From positions 62,001 through 126,000 of the forward strand of contig JAEWVC010000091.1 of NCBI GenBank assembly GCA_023459275.1: a stretch of 64,000 bases of DNA, written 5' to 3'. The position numbers were made by a program, and so were the translations under genes. This DNA comes from Bacillota bacterium. Lineage in GTDB: Bacteria; Bacillota; Clostridia; Christensenellales; Aristaeellaceae. The stretch's first letter is position 1. The number at the start of each line of letters is the position of its first letter. Positions 41,575-48,969 of this stretch are shown here, piece after piece. Below the pieces are notes generated by a model. It worked only from the letters and a program-made list of their open reading frames with translations, was not told the origin of the DNA and did no database searches.

Positions 41575-42382
41575 AATGCTTCATTCCTTTCCTGAATAGG
41601 GTGACGGCCATCAGCCCGAAGACGGCCGCCGCGGCAAACAGCAAAACTGGGGAAAAGGGTGATTGCGGGGCATTTTCAAGACCGCCCATCAGCGCAAGGC
41701 TGGGGAACCAGCCCGTCAGCCCCACGGGGACTCCCGCGCAGAAGACCGTCTGCCACGCGGCCGCCATCCCTCCCAGGGGATAGCGCTTGAGCGTACCGAA
41801 CATCTCGTGCACCAGCGAGGCGGATTCCTCCGCCGCAACCGGCGCCCAGAAGGCGATGCAGGAAACCAGGTACATGCACGCCAGAAACAGGATCACGGAG
41901 GCGATGAGGCTGGCCATAAGAAGCGCCAGCCAGCCCGGCGTAACAAGGATCTTCAGCTGCGCGGCGGCATAGGTGGTAAGCCCGATCCCGCAAAGCAGCA
42001 CGCCGGAGCCGGACACCGGCGAAAACCCGCCGGCCACAAGCTGCATCCACAGCGGCACGGGCTGGATCATGGCGTGGTCCAATTGTCCCCGTCCGATGGT
42101 CCTGCTGATCTGCCCAAAGTTGTACCCCACAAAAAACAGCATAAACAGCCCGTCATTAAGGACGGCATAGCCCAGCATGAACAATAGCTGGTCCCGGGTC
42201 AGCCCGCCGATACCGCCGAACCTTTGCGCCAGCACAAACACGCCGGCCATGGCCGCTCCGGTGGCCACAAGATCGGTCACCACCTGCAAAAGGCAGTATT
42301 TTGTATCCCGTAAAAACCACATCAGGTCCATTGTGCCATAGGTTTTGTACAGGCGAAGCAGCGTTTTGAGCTTATCCGCCAT
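41528..42382 (-). CDS. ABC-2 exporter permease (second permease)
   Basis: 284 residues with six hydrophobic segments and the IGRGQLDHAMIQPVPLWMQL motif typical of the COG3694/COG4587 permeases partnered with COG4586 ATPases. It overlaps its upstream partner by 11 bases and the ATPase gene downstream. Confidence 0.83.
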   Translation of the reverse strand: MADKLKTLLRLYKTYGTMDLMWFLRDTKYCLLQVVTDLVATGAAMAGVFVLAQRFGGIGGLTRDQLLFMLGYAVLNDGLFMLFFVGYNFGQISRTIGRGQLDHAMIQPVPLWMQLVAGGFSPVSGSGVLLCGIGLTTYAAAQLKILVTPGWLALLMASLIASVILFLACMYLVSCIAFWAPVAAEESASLVHEMFGTLKRYPLGGMAAAWQTVFCAGVPVGLTGWFPSLALMGGLENAPQSPFSPVLLFAAAAVFGLMAVTLFRKGMKHYATGGSPRYSGFGHR

Positions 42383-43184
42383 AGGAGATCATCCTTTCCT
42401 CGCTTTTTTTGAACACGGCCCTGGCCAAGGGCCACAAAAGCATGTTCCAGAATACCTGGATCAAAAGCAGCGTCCGAGGGTCGCCCTGCCCCACATACAG
42501 GCTGAGGGGCGCATGGGCGATGGAGCCCATGGGCAAAAGTGCCAGCACTTTCGCGATGGGCCCGGGCATCAGCGCAAAGGGGATCAGCGCACCAGACAAG
42601 AGGGAAAAAAGCGCCTCCCGCACGCGGGTCACCGCCCAACAGCCGTTTTTCATGCGCATGGCCAGGGAGGCAAACAGGAAATCCAGCGCGAACCCCAGCG
42701 ACGCGCTCAGCGCAAGGCTGCATAGCGCCAGCGCCCCGGAAACCACGCTCACAGGCAGCGGCCGGATGCCCAAAAGGGGCGACAACAGCCACAGGGGGAG
42801 CCCGTAGAGCATAAAAACCGGCAGCCACCAGCGGCCGATGGTTTCCGCCGTGAGGCTCAGAAAAACAGGCATGGGCCGCGTATACCTGCCTATGATGGAC
42901 CCCTCCCACAGCGCGGAGGTGGCGGGGGTGAGGATCTCCAATTGCTGGCGCCATACGGAGGCCATCAGCGTATAGGTAAGCAATTGTGGCAAGCCCATGC
43001 CGCCAAGATCCGCACCCCCCGCGGCCAGGGAGCGCCAGACCAGGGTTAGCATCAAAAACTGCATAAAGCGGAGGATGTATTCCCCCAGCACCTGAAAGAT
43101 GTTCCCGTCGAACACCTGCTTTGCAGAAAGCCCCATCACCGCCCGGAATCCCTTCAAGCGGGAAAGCCTGCCGGTTGGCTGCAT
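42372..43184 (-). CDS. ABC-2 exporter permease (first permease)
   Basis: 270 residues, six predicted helices. The ATG at MQPTGRL is chosen because AAAAGGAGTGG is upstream, rather than two earlier ATGs. It contains RYTRPMPVFLSLTAETIGRW, the matching region to the RGQLDHAMIQP stretch of its partner. First gene of the exporter, directly after a terminator that follows a 52-codon ORF. Confidence 0.83.
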   Translation of the reverse strand: MQPTGRLSRLKGFRAVMGLSAKQVFDGNIFQVLGEYILRFMQFLMLTLVWRSLAAGGADLGGMGLPQLLTYTLMASVWRQQLEILTPATSALWEGSIIGRYTRPMPVFLSLTAETIGRWWLPVFMLYGLPLWLLSPLLGIRPLPVSVVSGALALCSLALSASLGFALDFLFASLAMRMKNGCWAVTRVREALFSLLSGALIPFALMPGPIAKVLALLPMGSIAHAPLSLYVGQGDPRTLLLIQVFWNMLLWPLARAVFKKSEERMISYGG

Positions 43185-43211
43185 AAAACCACTCCTTTTC
43201 TCCATGGGCAT

Positions 43212-43243
43212 AAAAAACCGGGGGCGGCATGTGCCGTCCCCGG
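43212..43243 (-). terminator. Terminator between the 52-residue ORF and the exporter
   Basis: CCGGGGACGGC-ACAT-GCCGCCCCCGG region on the minus strand followed by TTTTTT. It ends 28 bases before the first permease start, so it can act as an attenuator. Confidence 0.8.
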
Positions 43244-43268
43244 TTGCTTGCGAATGTTCTCCCCTTTC

Positions 43269-43427
43269 CTATGCGGAAAGGGCAGACAAAACACCGGCGG
43301 GGAAGCGCATGTCAAGCCGCGAATAGGCATACGAATGCACGGACAGGGCCATATTACTGGTCTGCACCGCCACTTCCCCGATATTGCGCCAGATGTTGGA
43401 ATCCCTCATAGCCTCGCTGCGGAACAT
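43269..43427 (-). CDS. 52-residue ORF with own promoter, ribosome site and terminator
   Basis: AAGGAGGTGAAGCAC precedes ATG; the product starts MFRSEAMRDSNIWRNIGE and ends FPAGVLSALSA. No transmembrane helix or signal is evident and no family is recognised. It lies between a perfect sigma-A promoter and an intrinsic terminator, directly ahead of an ABC-2 exporter. It could be a functional small protein or a leader peptide for attenuation of the exporter. Confidence 0.6.
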   Translation of the reverse strand: MFRSEAMRDSNIWRNIGEVAVQTSNMALSVHSYAYSRLDMRFPAGVLSALSA

Positions 43428-43459
43428 GTGCTTCACCTCCTTGCCTGTTGCCGAAAAGT

Positions 43460-43488
43460 ATTCTATCATCCAGTCCAATCTATGTCAA
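43460..43488 (-). promoter_or_regulatory. Sigma-A promoter of the small ORF/exporter unit
   Basis: TTGACA (43488-43483), 17 bases, TAGAAT (43465-43460) on the minus strand. The -35 overlaps the end of rsfS. Confidence 0.8.
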
Positions 43489-43847
43489 GCTTCTTCCTGT
43501 TTAAAGGGCAAAATCTCGCGGTTTCCGCCGTCGTCCCACAGCCGTTCCAGGTTGTAGAAAGCCCTCTCCTCCTGGTGGAACAGGTGGACCATCACCGTGC
43601 CGTAATCCATTACGATCCAGCGGCCCTCGTCCCGGCCTTCCTGCCGGCGCATGTTCACGCCCTCCCCGGCAAGCCGGTCGTCCACCTCCTCCGCCAGCGC
43701 CTTCACCTGGATGGCGGTGCGTCCCGTGGCGATCACCATGTAATCGGTGAGGATCGTCAGGTGCGAAACCTTCAAAACTACAATATCCTGCGCCTTCTTG
43801 CCGTACAGGATGTCCGCGGCCTTCAAAGCCAGTGCCTTTTCCGTCAT
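43485..43847 (-). CDS. rsfS: Ribosome silencing factor RsfS
   Basis: 120 residues binding protein L14 of the 50S subunit to block subunit joining when nutrients fall. Motifs DIVVLKVSHLTILTDYMVIATGRT, VKALAEEVDDRLA, GRWIVMDYGTVMVHLFHQEERAFYNLERLW. AAGGAGGGG precedes the ATG, which overlaps the nadD-yqeK stop. The order nadD-yqeK-rsfS is standard in Firmicutes. Confidence 0.95.
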   Translation of the reverse strand: MTEKALALKAADILYGKKAQDIVVLKVSHLTILTDYMVIATGRTAIQVKALAEEVDDRLAGEGVNMRRQEGRDEGRWIVMDYGTVMVHLFHQEERAFYNLERLWDDGGNREILPFKQEEA

Positions 43848-45067
43848 GCGTTCCCCTCCTTGACATCATATGCGTTTTCATAAGTTGTGGATGATTCCTT
43901 CAGCCAATGGATCGTCCGCTCCGTGGCGGGGTGGAGCGATTTGCCCCGCTCCCTGACATACTCCGCCGTCCTTTGAAGGGACATAAGCACCGCACCCGAA
44001 AGGTCCGTTTGGGAAAGCTCCCTGATCTCATCAAGCCCTGGATAGTTTTCCCTGTCCGGTTCGGTCTTATCCGCCAGATACAAGATCATGTCCAGGCTCG
44101 ACATGGGTACGCTTCCCAGCGTATGGCTGGCGATGGCGTGCAGCACCCGCTCATCCCGGACACCGTATTCCTCCCTGGCAAGCTCAGCGCCCACAGGCGC
44201 GTGCAGCAGCGACCCGGAGTTAAAAACAGAAGGCTCCGCCTGAACATGGTGCTCCCTGGCGTAGACCTGCAGGCTTGTAAGGTCCATTCCCTTGGCGCAG
44301 TCGTGCAAAAGCCCTGCCAGCGCGGCCGCCTGAACGTCCTCCCCGTGGAGGGAGGCCAGGCGCCTGGCCTCATACGCCACACACAGCGTATGGGCAAAGC
44401 GGCCGATGCTCATGGAGGCTGCCAGCCGTTCCATGGAGGGTGCAAACCCAGCCGGGCTCGGGGCCGCGCCGTACAGCCCCATGACACGGATGTATTCCGT
44501 CACCGCCGGCGGAAGCCCTTCCGGCTCCCGGCCTGCCTCAAGCTGTGCCCGAACCTCCGTGGAGGAAAGCCCCCAGGCCCTGGCGGAAAGAAAATCGAAC
44601 CGCGCGCCCCGGCTTTTCAGCTCTTCCTGCAAAGCCAAGGCCGCTTTATCCGTCCAGCTTCCCTGTCTCCGGCACACCAGAAAGCGGCACATTTGAAACA
44701 CCCGTTCCGGCTGCCGCCAGTTCAATAAATCGTATAGCGTATCTTCGCCGATGATATAGAAAAACGCCGCCCCGGGCATCTGTTCCCGCAAGAGCGCCAG
44801 GGTATCCACCGTATAAACCGTGCCTTCCCTGTGCATTTCTATATCCGAGGGGACAAATCCCGCCTCCTGTGCCAAGGCCAGCCGCACCATCATCAGCCGC
44901 TGCGCAGCCGGTGCCAGGCTTTCCCGCTTGTGGGGCGGGCGGCCCGTGGGCAGAAACAGTACCTTTTGAAGACCCGCCTCCCGCGCGGCCTCCCTGGCGG
45001 CGTATATGTGCGCCAGATGGATGGGGTTGAACGAGCCCCCCATCAGCCCGATCCGTTCCTGTTCCAA
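43844..45067 (-). CDS. nadD: Fusion of nicotinate-nucleotide adenylyltransferase (NadD) and YqeK-type HD hydrolase
   Basis: 407 residues from a TTG with GGAAGGGGGCGC upstream; an ATG 8 codons earlier falls inside a TATAAT sequence and is less likely. Residues ~5-200 are NadD (GLMGGSFNPIHLAHIYAAREA, FLPTGRPPHK, FFYIIGEDTLYDL, LSSTEVRAQLEAG), making deamido-NAD. Residues ~220-395 are a YqeK HD domain (RFAHTLCVAYEARRL, ALLHDCAKG, HAPVGAELA, ASHTLGSVPMSSLDMILYLADKTEP), which hydrolyses diadenosine tetraphosphate. The two are separate neighbours in Bacillus; here they are one frame. Confidence 0.92.
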   Translation of the reverse strand: MEQERIGLMGGSFNPIHLAHIYAAREAAREAGLQKVLFLPTGRPPHKRESLAPAAQRLMMVRLALAQEAGFVPSDIEMHREGTVYTVDTLALLREQMPGAAFFYIIGEDTLYDLLNWRQPERVFQMCRFLVCRRQGSWTDKAALALQEELKSRGARFDFLSARAWGLSSTEVRAQLEAGREPEGLPPAVTEYIRVMGLYGAAPSPAGFAPSMERLAASMSIGRFAHTLCVAYEARRLASLHGEDVQAAALAGLLHDCAKGMDLTSLQVYAREHHVQAEPSVFNSGSLLHAPVGAELAREEYGVRDERVLHAIASHTLGSVPMSSLDMILYLADKTEPDRENYPGLDEIRELSQTDLSGAVLMSLQRTAEYVRERGKSLHPATERTIHWLKESSTTYENAYDVKEGNA

Positions 45068-45167
45068 CCAAGCGCCCCCTTCCGCTTCCATTATACTCTA
45101 TACGGGCCGGGCAGGAAAGGGCTGCAGGGAGAAAAAACGGGGAGACAGCGGAAAAGGAGGGATGAGG

Positions 45168-45213
45168 GATGGGCAGAAAGGCTCTTTTTGAGAAAAAGGC
45201 CCTTCTGCCCATC
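45168..45213. repeat. Large perfect-type palindrome
   Basis: GATGGGCAGAAAGG...CCCTTCTGCCCATC with an inner CTCTTTTT/GAGAAAAAG region. It resembles the palindromes at 40.5 and 53.1 kb in design and sits in the 400-base gap upstream of nadD. Confidence 0.7.
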
Positions 45214-45272
45214 CGGCTCAATCTTCGCCCTGCTTCGCTGCCGCTCGCATGGCTCGTTTCGCCGGCCTCCTC
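45209..45272 (-). repeat. Second copy of the nested short repeat
   Basis: On the minus strand GGAGGCCGGCGAAACGAGCC through ATTGAGCCGGATGG, matching 4105-4169 with a handful of substitutions. Confidence 0.7.
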
Positions 45273-45401
45273 TACCCTGCCCTTTTCCGCCACAGGCGGG
45301 GGCGGGGTAGAGGATCCCATCCTTTAAAAACTTAATATAGGATCTCACCATATAGGATCCTATGCCTTCCACAGAGGGCACGTACCAACAAAACAGACTG
45401 T

Positions 45402-45425
45402 GTAGGGACGGCTATCAGCCGCCCG
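45402..45425 (+). repeat. REP-like palindrome, TATCA type
   Basis: GTAGGGACGGCTATCAGCCG then CCCGG; same palindrome as 36380-36397. The rest of 45068-45469 has no gene. Confidence 0.7.
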
Positions 45426-45469
45426 GCATACAGGCAAGTATACCAGCATCAATGAAAAGGGGCATTTAA

Positions 45470-46300
45470 ATGCAGCAGTATCTTGAAAAAACACGCCTGG
45501 GCAGCACGCTGGACACTTTGGGCCTCCGGCTTCTGGTGCTCGCCTGCTGTGTTCTGTGGTTCATTTTTCTCTGGGGCGTTACTTTGGCGGCGCTCATCGC
45601 CGGCACGGCTTTCTTTCTGCTGGTAAGCCTGGCCATCCGCTTGGGCAAACAAAAAACGCTGGTGCACAGGGAGCAGGCGCTGCGCCAGCGCATCGGCGGT
45701 GAACTGGCGGTAAGCGCCCTGCCCCTCTCCCCGCCCCGGCAGGCCCATTTTGAGGCTTCCCTCTGGCTCACCCTGGCCTATCCCCTGCACCTTGACCGCA
45801 TCACGGAAGACGGCGTACTGTGCAAGCTCGGGGAGGAAACCCTGCTTGTCCGCTGCCTGAACCGCCATGATTCCATCCCTGTGTCCGCCCAGGACATCAT
45901 CGATGCCCAGAGGGCGTGCCTGCGGTATCAGGCGGACCGGTGCGTGCTCTGCGCCGCGGCATCCTTGAGTGCCCCGGCCAGGGCACAGCTTGGCCAGGCG
46001 GAGCCCCCCGTGAAGGTGGTGGGCAAGGACCGGCTGATCCGCTTGGCCGGGGCCGCCGCGCCGGTCACCGACCGGCAGCTTGTGGAGCTTGGCGCCAGAA
46101 AAAAGCGCAGCGCTGGCGTACGCGTCTGGCTGGACCACATCCTGGCGCCCCACCGTTCCCGGCGGTATTTGCTGTACGGCGCGGGCCTTCTGCTTCTGTA
46201 CTTCATTACCCGCCTACCCTATTACCCTGTTCCCGCCGTGATCTGCCTGAGCCTCGCACTCCTGTCCAGGCTTCGCCGCGCAAAGCAGGATGCGCTGTAG
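45470..46300 (+). CDS. Membrane protein with central nuclease-like domain (unknown)
   Basis: 276 residues. Two N-terminal helices (LLVLACCVLWFIFLWGV, LAALIAGTAFFLLVSLAI) and a C-terminal hydrophobic pair (YLLYGAGLLLLYFI, AVICLSLALL) flank a soluble core at ~60-220. The core (ETLLVRCLNRHDSIPVSAQDII then DAQRACLRYQADRCVLCAAA and LSAPARAQLG) recalls the beta-alpha pattern of Mrr/restriction-endonuclease-like domains, but key Asp/Glu-x-Lys residues are not clear. It may therefore be a non-catalytic relative. AAAAGGGGC is upstream of the ATG. It is convergent with a cysteine desulfurase gene. Confidence 0.6.
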   Translation: MQQYLEKTRLGSTLDTLGLRLLVLACCVLWFIFLWGVTLAALIAGTAFFLLVSLAIRLGKQKTLVHREQALRQRIGGELAVSALPLSPPRQAHFEASLWLTLAYPLHLDRITEDGVLCKLGEETLLVRCLNRHDSIPVSAQDIIDAQRACLRYQADRCVLCAAASLSAPARAQLGQAEPPVKVVGKDRLIRLAGAAAPVTDRQLVELGARKKRSAGVRVWLDHILAPHRSRRYLLYGAGLLLLYFITRLPYYPVPAVICLSLALLSRLRRAKQDAL

Positions 46301-46311
46301 CGTTCCGCGCG

Positions 46312-47451
46312 TCAATATTTTCCCCGGGCGATCTTCGCCACCGCCGCCACGAAATCATCCATGTGCTGCTCCGTATTGTAAATCCCCACACTGGCCCGGA
46401 CCGCGCCGGTATCCATGGTGTGCAGCCACCCATGAATGCTGGGGGCGCAATGCAGCCCACCCCGGACAGCAAACCCCGCCCTGTCCAGGCCGTCGGCAAC
46501 CTCGCCGCTTTCCATGCCCTTGATGTTGAAGCTCACCACCCCCACCTTGGGCGCGTCCTCCTCCCCGTAGAGAGTAACCTCATCGATTCCGCGCAGATTA
46601 TCACGCAATCTTTGCGCCAGCCCGTCCTCATATTCCCTGATCTCCCACAGATGCTTGGCCACGAACCGCGCCCCCGCCAAAAGCCCCGCAATCCCCGGCA
46701 GGTTCATGGTGCCGCTCTCATATCTATCGGGCAGTTCCTCCGGCTGGAGCATGCTCTCTGAGCGGGAGCCGGTGCCCCCTTCCCGGAAGGGTCTCGGGAG
46801 CATGCCGTTCCCCAGCAGCAGCACACCCGTGCCGTGGGGGCCCAGCAGCCCCTTGTGCCCCGCCATGGCCACCATATCCGCGTTCAGCGCCTTGGGGCTC
46901 ACATCCAGCACGCCGGCGGTCTGCGCAGCGTCAATCAGAACAGGCACACCGTTTTCCCGGCATACCAGCGAAAGGCGGCTCACCGGCTGCACGATGCCCG
47001 TCACGTTGGAAGCATGGTTCAAAACTACCAGCGCCGTGCGCGGGCCGATGGCGCCCTGGAGCTGATGGGGGGTCAGCAGCCCGTCCCTGCCCGGCTCCAG
47101 CACCTTCAGGGAGATCATCCCCTGCCGCTCATACCCCGTCAGCACCCGCATCACGGCGTTGTGCTCACTGTGGCTGACGATCACCTCATCCCCCTGGCAA
47201 AGGCTGCCGCGGATGGCGATATTCAGGCTGTCGGTGCAATTGCTTGTAAAGATGACATGTTCCGGTTTTTCCATACGGAACATTTCCGCCAGGCAATCCC
47301 TGCAAGCCCCGAGCACCCGGCCGCCGGCCAGCGAGATGCGGTGCCCCGCCCGGCCGGGATTCCCGCCAATACGGTTCAGCGTCCCGGCCATGGCCCGCAC
47401 CACCTGGGGCGGCTTGGGAAAGCTGGTGGCCGCGTTGTCCAGATAGATCAT
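46312..47451 (-). CDS. Cysteine desulfurase family (class V aminotransferase) protein
   Basis: 379 residues. YLDNAATSFPKPPQVVRAM, SHSEHNAVMR, ALVVLNHASNVTG, VLIDAAQTAGV and the PLP-lysine AMAGHKGLLGPHGTG are present; the active Cys lies in VRGGLHCAPSIH. The build fits the subfamily (TIGR01977/EF2568) tied by genome context to selenium-dependent Mo hydroxylases and DUF3343 proteins, and a DUF3343 gene starts divergently next to it. The ATG at MIYLDN is conserved; GAGAGG precedes it. Confidence 0.88.
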   Translation of the reverse strand: MIYLDNAATSFPKPPQVVRAMAGTLNRIGGNPGRAGHRISLAGGRVLGACRDCLAEMFRMEKPEHVIFTSNCTDSLNIAIRGSLCQGDEVIVSHSEHNAVMRVLTGYERQGMISLKVLEPGRDGLLTPHQLQGAIGPRTALVVLNHASNVTGIVQPVSRLSLVCRENGVPVLIDAAQTAGVLDVSPKALNADMVAMAGHKGLLGPHGTGVLLLGNGMLPRPFREGGTGSRSESMLQPEELPDRYESGTMNLPGIAGLLAGARFVAKHLWEIREYEDGLAQRLRDNLRGIDEVTLYGEEDAPKVGVVSFNIKGMESGEVADGLDRAGFAVRGGLHCAPSIHGWLHTMDTGAVRASVGIYNTEQHMDDFVAAVAKIARGKY

Positions 47452-47536
47452 CGTCCGGCCTCTCTTCCCTTGTTCTTTGCGCACCAAGCGCTTCCTGACC
47501 GTATACTATATGAGGAGGGAAGGAGGATTTAACCCT

Positions 47537-47803
47537 ATGGACGAGATTTTCGGCATCGCCGCCTTCCGCTCCAGGCAGCAGGTGCTTCGCTTTGAGTCGG
47601 CCCTGAAGCGCGCGGGCGTACGGGCCGGCGTGGTGGCGACTCCCCGGGACGTGGCCGTAGGCTGCGGGCTCTCCGTCCGCTTTGATATGCAAAATGCCAG
47701 GGAGGTCAAAGACATCTATATGCAGGCACGGCCCAGCAACCTGATCGGATTTTACCAGGTAGAGCGCACGGGCAGGGACCGCCCCAGCTGCCGGCGGCTG
47801 TAG
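47537..47803 (+). CDS. DUF3343-family small protein
   Basis: 88 residues: EIFGIAAFRSRQQVLRFESAL, GVVATPRDVAVGCGLSVRFD and PSNLIGFYQVER match DUF3343, a putative sulfur or selenium carrier family with a conserved CGxS/CGL Cys. The ATG has GGAGGATTTAACCCT upstream. It is divergent from the cysteine desulfurase gene, suggesting a shared role in S or Se delivery. Confidence 0.83.
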   Translation: MDEIFGIAAFRSRQQVLRFESALKRAGVRAGVVATPRDVAVGCGLSVRFDMQNAREVKDIYMQARPSNLIGFYQVERTGRDRPSCRRL

Positions 47804-47827
47804 CAAGCCACACAATATGGCGGATAC

Positions 47828-47864
47828 AAAATGCCGGGCTTCCGCCATGGGAGCCCGGCATTTT
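47828..47864. terminator. Bidirectional terminator
   Basis: AAAATGCCGGGCT/AGCCCGGCATTTT stem between convergent DUF3343 and ECF genes, with A-run and T-run on either side. Confidence 0.85.
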
Positions 47865-47875
47865 CGTTGATGCAG

Positions 47876-48427
47876 TTATAGCTTTGCCGCCTTTTTTACC
47901 CCCGGGATCACCGGCACCGCCACCGCCATGGCCAGCAGCGCGGTAACAATCTGCTGCACCTGCTGGGTGGCACCGGCTGCCAGCATCGCCGTAAACGGCG
48001 TACCCTTCATGGAGGAGAGCATCAGCGCCATGCCCGCGGCGATGACGGCAAACTTCACCACTGCCGAAACAACACCGGCCACCGTCCAGGGCAGAAGCTG
48101 GATCTTGCCCGTTTTTTTCAGCGCCGGCGCGGCCACAAGGGCATAGAGCAACACCAGTATAACATTGCCCACGATGATGAAGGGCACCAGCGGCAGCTTG
48201 GCATACTGCTGCAAAAGCGCCACCAGCGGCGCGGCCACGGAAAGGGCAAGCCCGGACCACAGCCCGATCAGGCTGGATGCCACGATCAGGCAAAGGTTGA
48301 CAAGCGTTCCGATCAGGTAGGCTGAAATGGTCACATCCACAGGAATAAGCCGAATGTACTGGAACACGATAGACAGGGCCAGTATGGCCGCCGTCATGGT
48401 GATTTGCTTTGTTTTTATGGATTGCAT
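47876..48427 (-). CDS. ECF transporter S component
   Basis: 183 residues, about six hydrophobic segments (ILALSIVFQYIRLIPVDVTISAYLIG, LCLIVASSLIGLWSGLALSV, PFIIVGNVILVLLYALVA). This is the substrate-binding subunit of an energy-coupling-factor vitamin importer. No EcfA or EcfT is nearby, so it uses shared modules. The ligand is not clear. It overlaps the TM1266-type gene by 13 bases. Confidence 0.83.
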   Translation of the reverse strand: MQSIKTKQITMTAAILALSIVFQYIRLIPVDVTISAYLIGTLVNLCLIVASSLIGLWSGLALSVAAPLVALLQQYAKLPLVPFIIVGNVILVLLYALVAAPALKKTGKIQLLPWTVAGVVSAVVKFAVIAAGMALMLSSMKGTPFTAMLAAGATQQVQQIVTALLAMAVAVPVIPGVKKAAKL

Positions 48428-48714
48428 AAAATATCTTCCTCCTTTTCAGTCCCTCTTTTGCTTTTTGCCGAGGTCAGGGCGCTTTTTACCTGGACGCCCG
48501 CCAGGTTTCCCAGTTTGCCCGTCATGGCTCCGATGCGGTCGTTGGCGCCTTCCACGATCAGGCCGATGACGGCAATGCCTGTTTCCTTATCCGGCACGCC
48601 GATACGGCCCCTGATCATGTCCCCGAAGCCGCTCAAGATCCTGTTGACCTGGGCCGCCTGGCTCCTGTCCTCGATCACGATCCCCACAAACCCCAGCCGA
48701 TCCTCCGGCGCCAT
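48415..48714 (-). CDS. TM1266-type (iron-only hydrogenase system) putative regulator
   Basis: 99 residues: FVGIVIEDRSQAAQVNRILSGFGDMIRGRIGVP, ISVIGLIVEG-like (IAVIGLIVEGANDRIGAMTGKLGNL) and VQVKSAL. A NikR/ACT-like small fold found near [FeFe]-hydrogenase maturation genes in clostridia; no hyd genes are in the window. AAAGGAGGG precedes the ATG. A longer open frame upstream crosses a terminator and is not used. It is preceded by a 200-base leader with a terminator. Confidence 0.8.
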   Translation of the reverse strand: MAPEDRLGFVGIVIEDRSQAAQVNRILSGFGDMIRGRIGVPDKETGIAVIGLIVEGANDRIGAMTGKLGNLAGVQVKSALTSAKSKRGTEKEEDILCNP

Positions 48715-48736
48715 GGAATTCCCTCCTTTCGTTCCC

Positions 48737-48769
48737 AAAAAAAGACAGCTCGGCATATTACCGGCTGTC
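48737..48769 (-). terminator. Terminator ahead of the TM1266-type gene
   Basis: GACAGCCGG/CCGAGCTGTC stem on the minus strand followed by seven T, 22 bases before the start codon. It either ends the protease transcript or acts as a regulated leader stop. Confidence 0.8.
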
Positions 48770-48969
48770 CAAAACGATGCGCATCTTATGTGCTTCCCCC
48801 TTCCTTCTTGGGCCTTGGCGAACCTTGGCCCTGAAACAGGAGTTTCATATCCTGCCAATTTCAAATGCTGATTTGCCGCTTTGGGCCCATCAACATCCGC
48901 CATTGGCATCACAGCCGCTCCCCCGCACGCTCCCGCTAGGGTTTGCAGCACATCCTGACCTGGAAAACC
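48770..48969 (-). other. Structured leader or 3' region of unknown class
   Basis: Between the protease stop and the terminator. Contains a GGGCCAAGG-UUCG-CCAAGGCCC palindrome (48831-48810) and a CAGGA/UCCUG hairpin with loop UAUGAAAC. The layout (folded leader, terminator, ribosome site) is riboswitch-like, but no known riboswitch consensus was recognised. An open frame runs through it without family resemblance. Confidence 0.4.

Noticed and set aside
48415..48951. Long form (178 codons) of the TM1266-type gene
   Set aside because: The extra N-terminal part would translate through a clear intrinsic terminator and lacks family resemblance, while a strong AAAGGAGGG site precedes the internal ATG at 48714.
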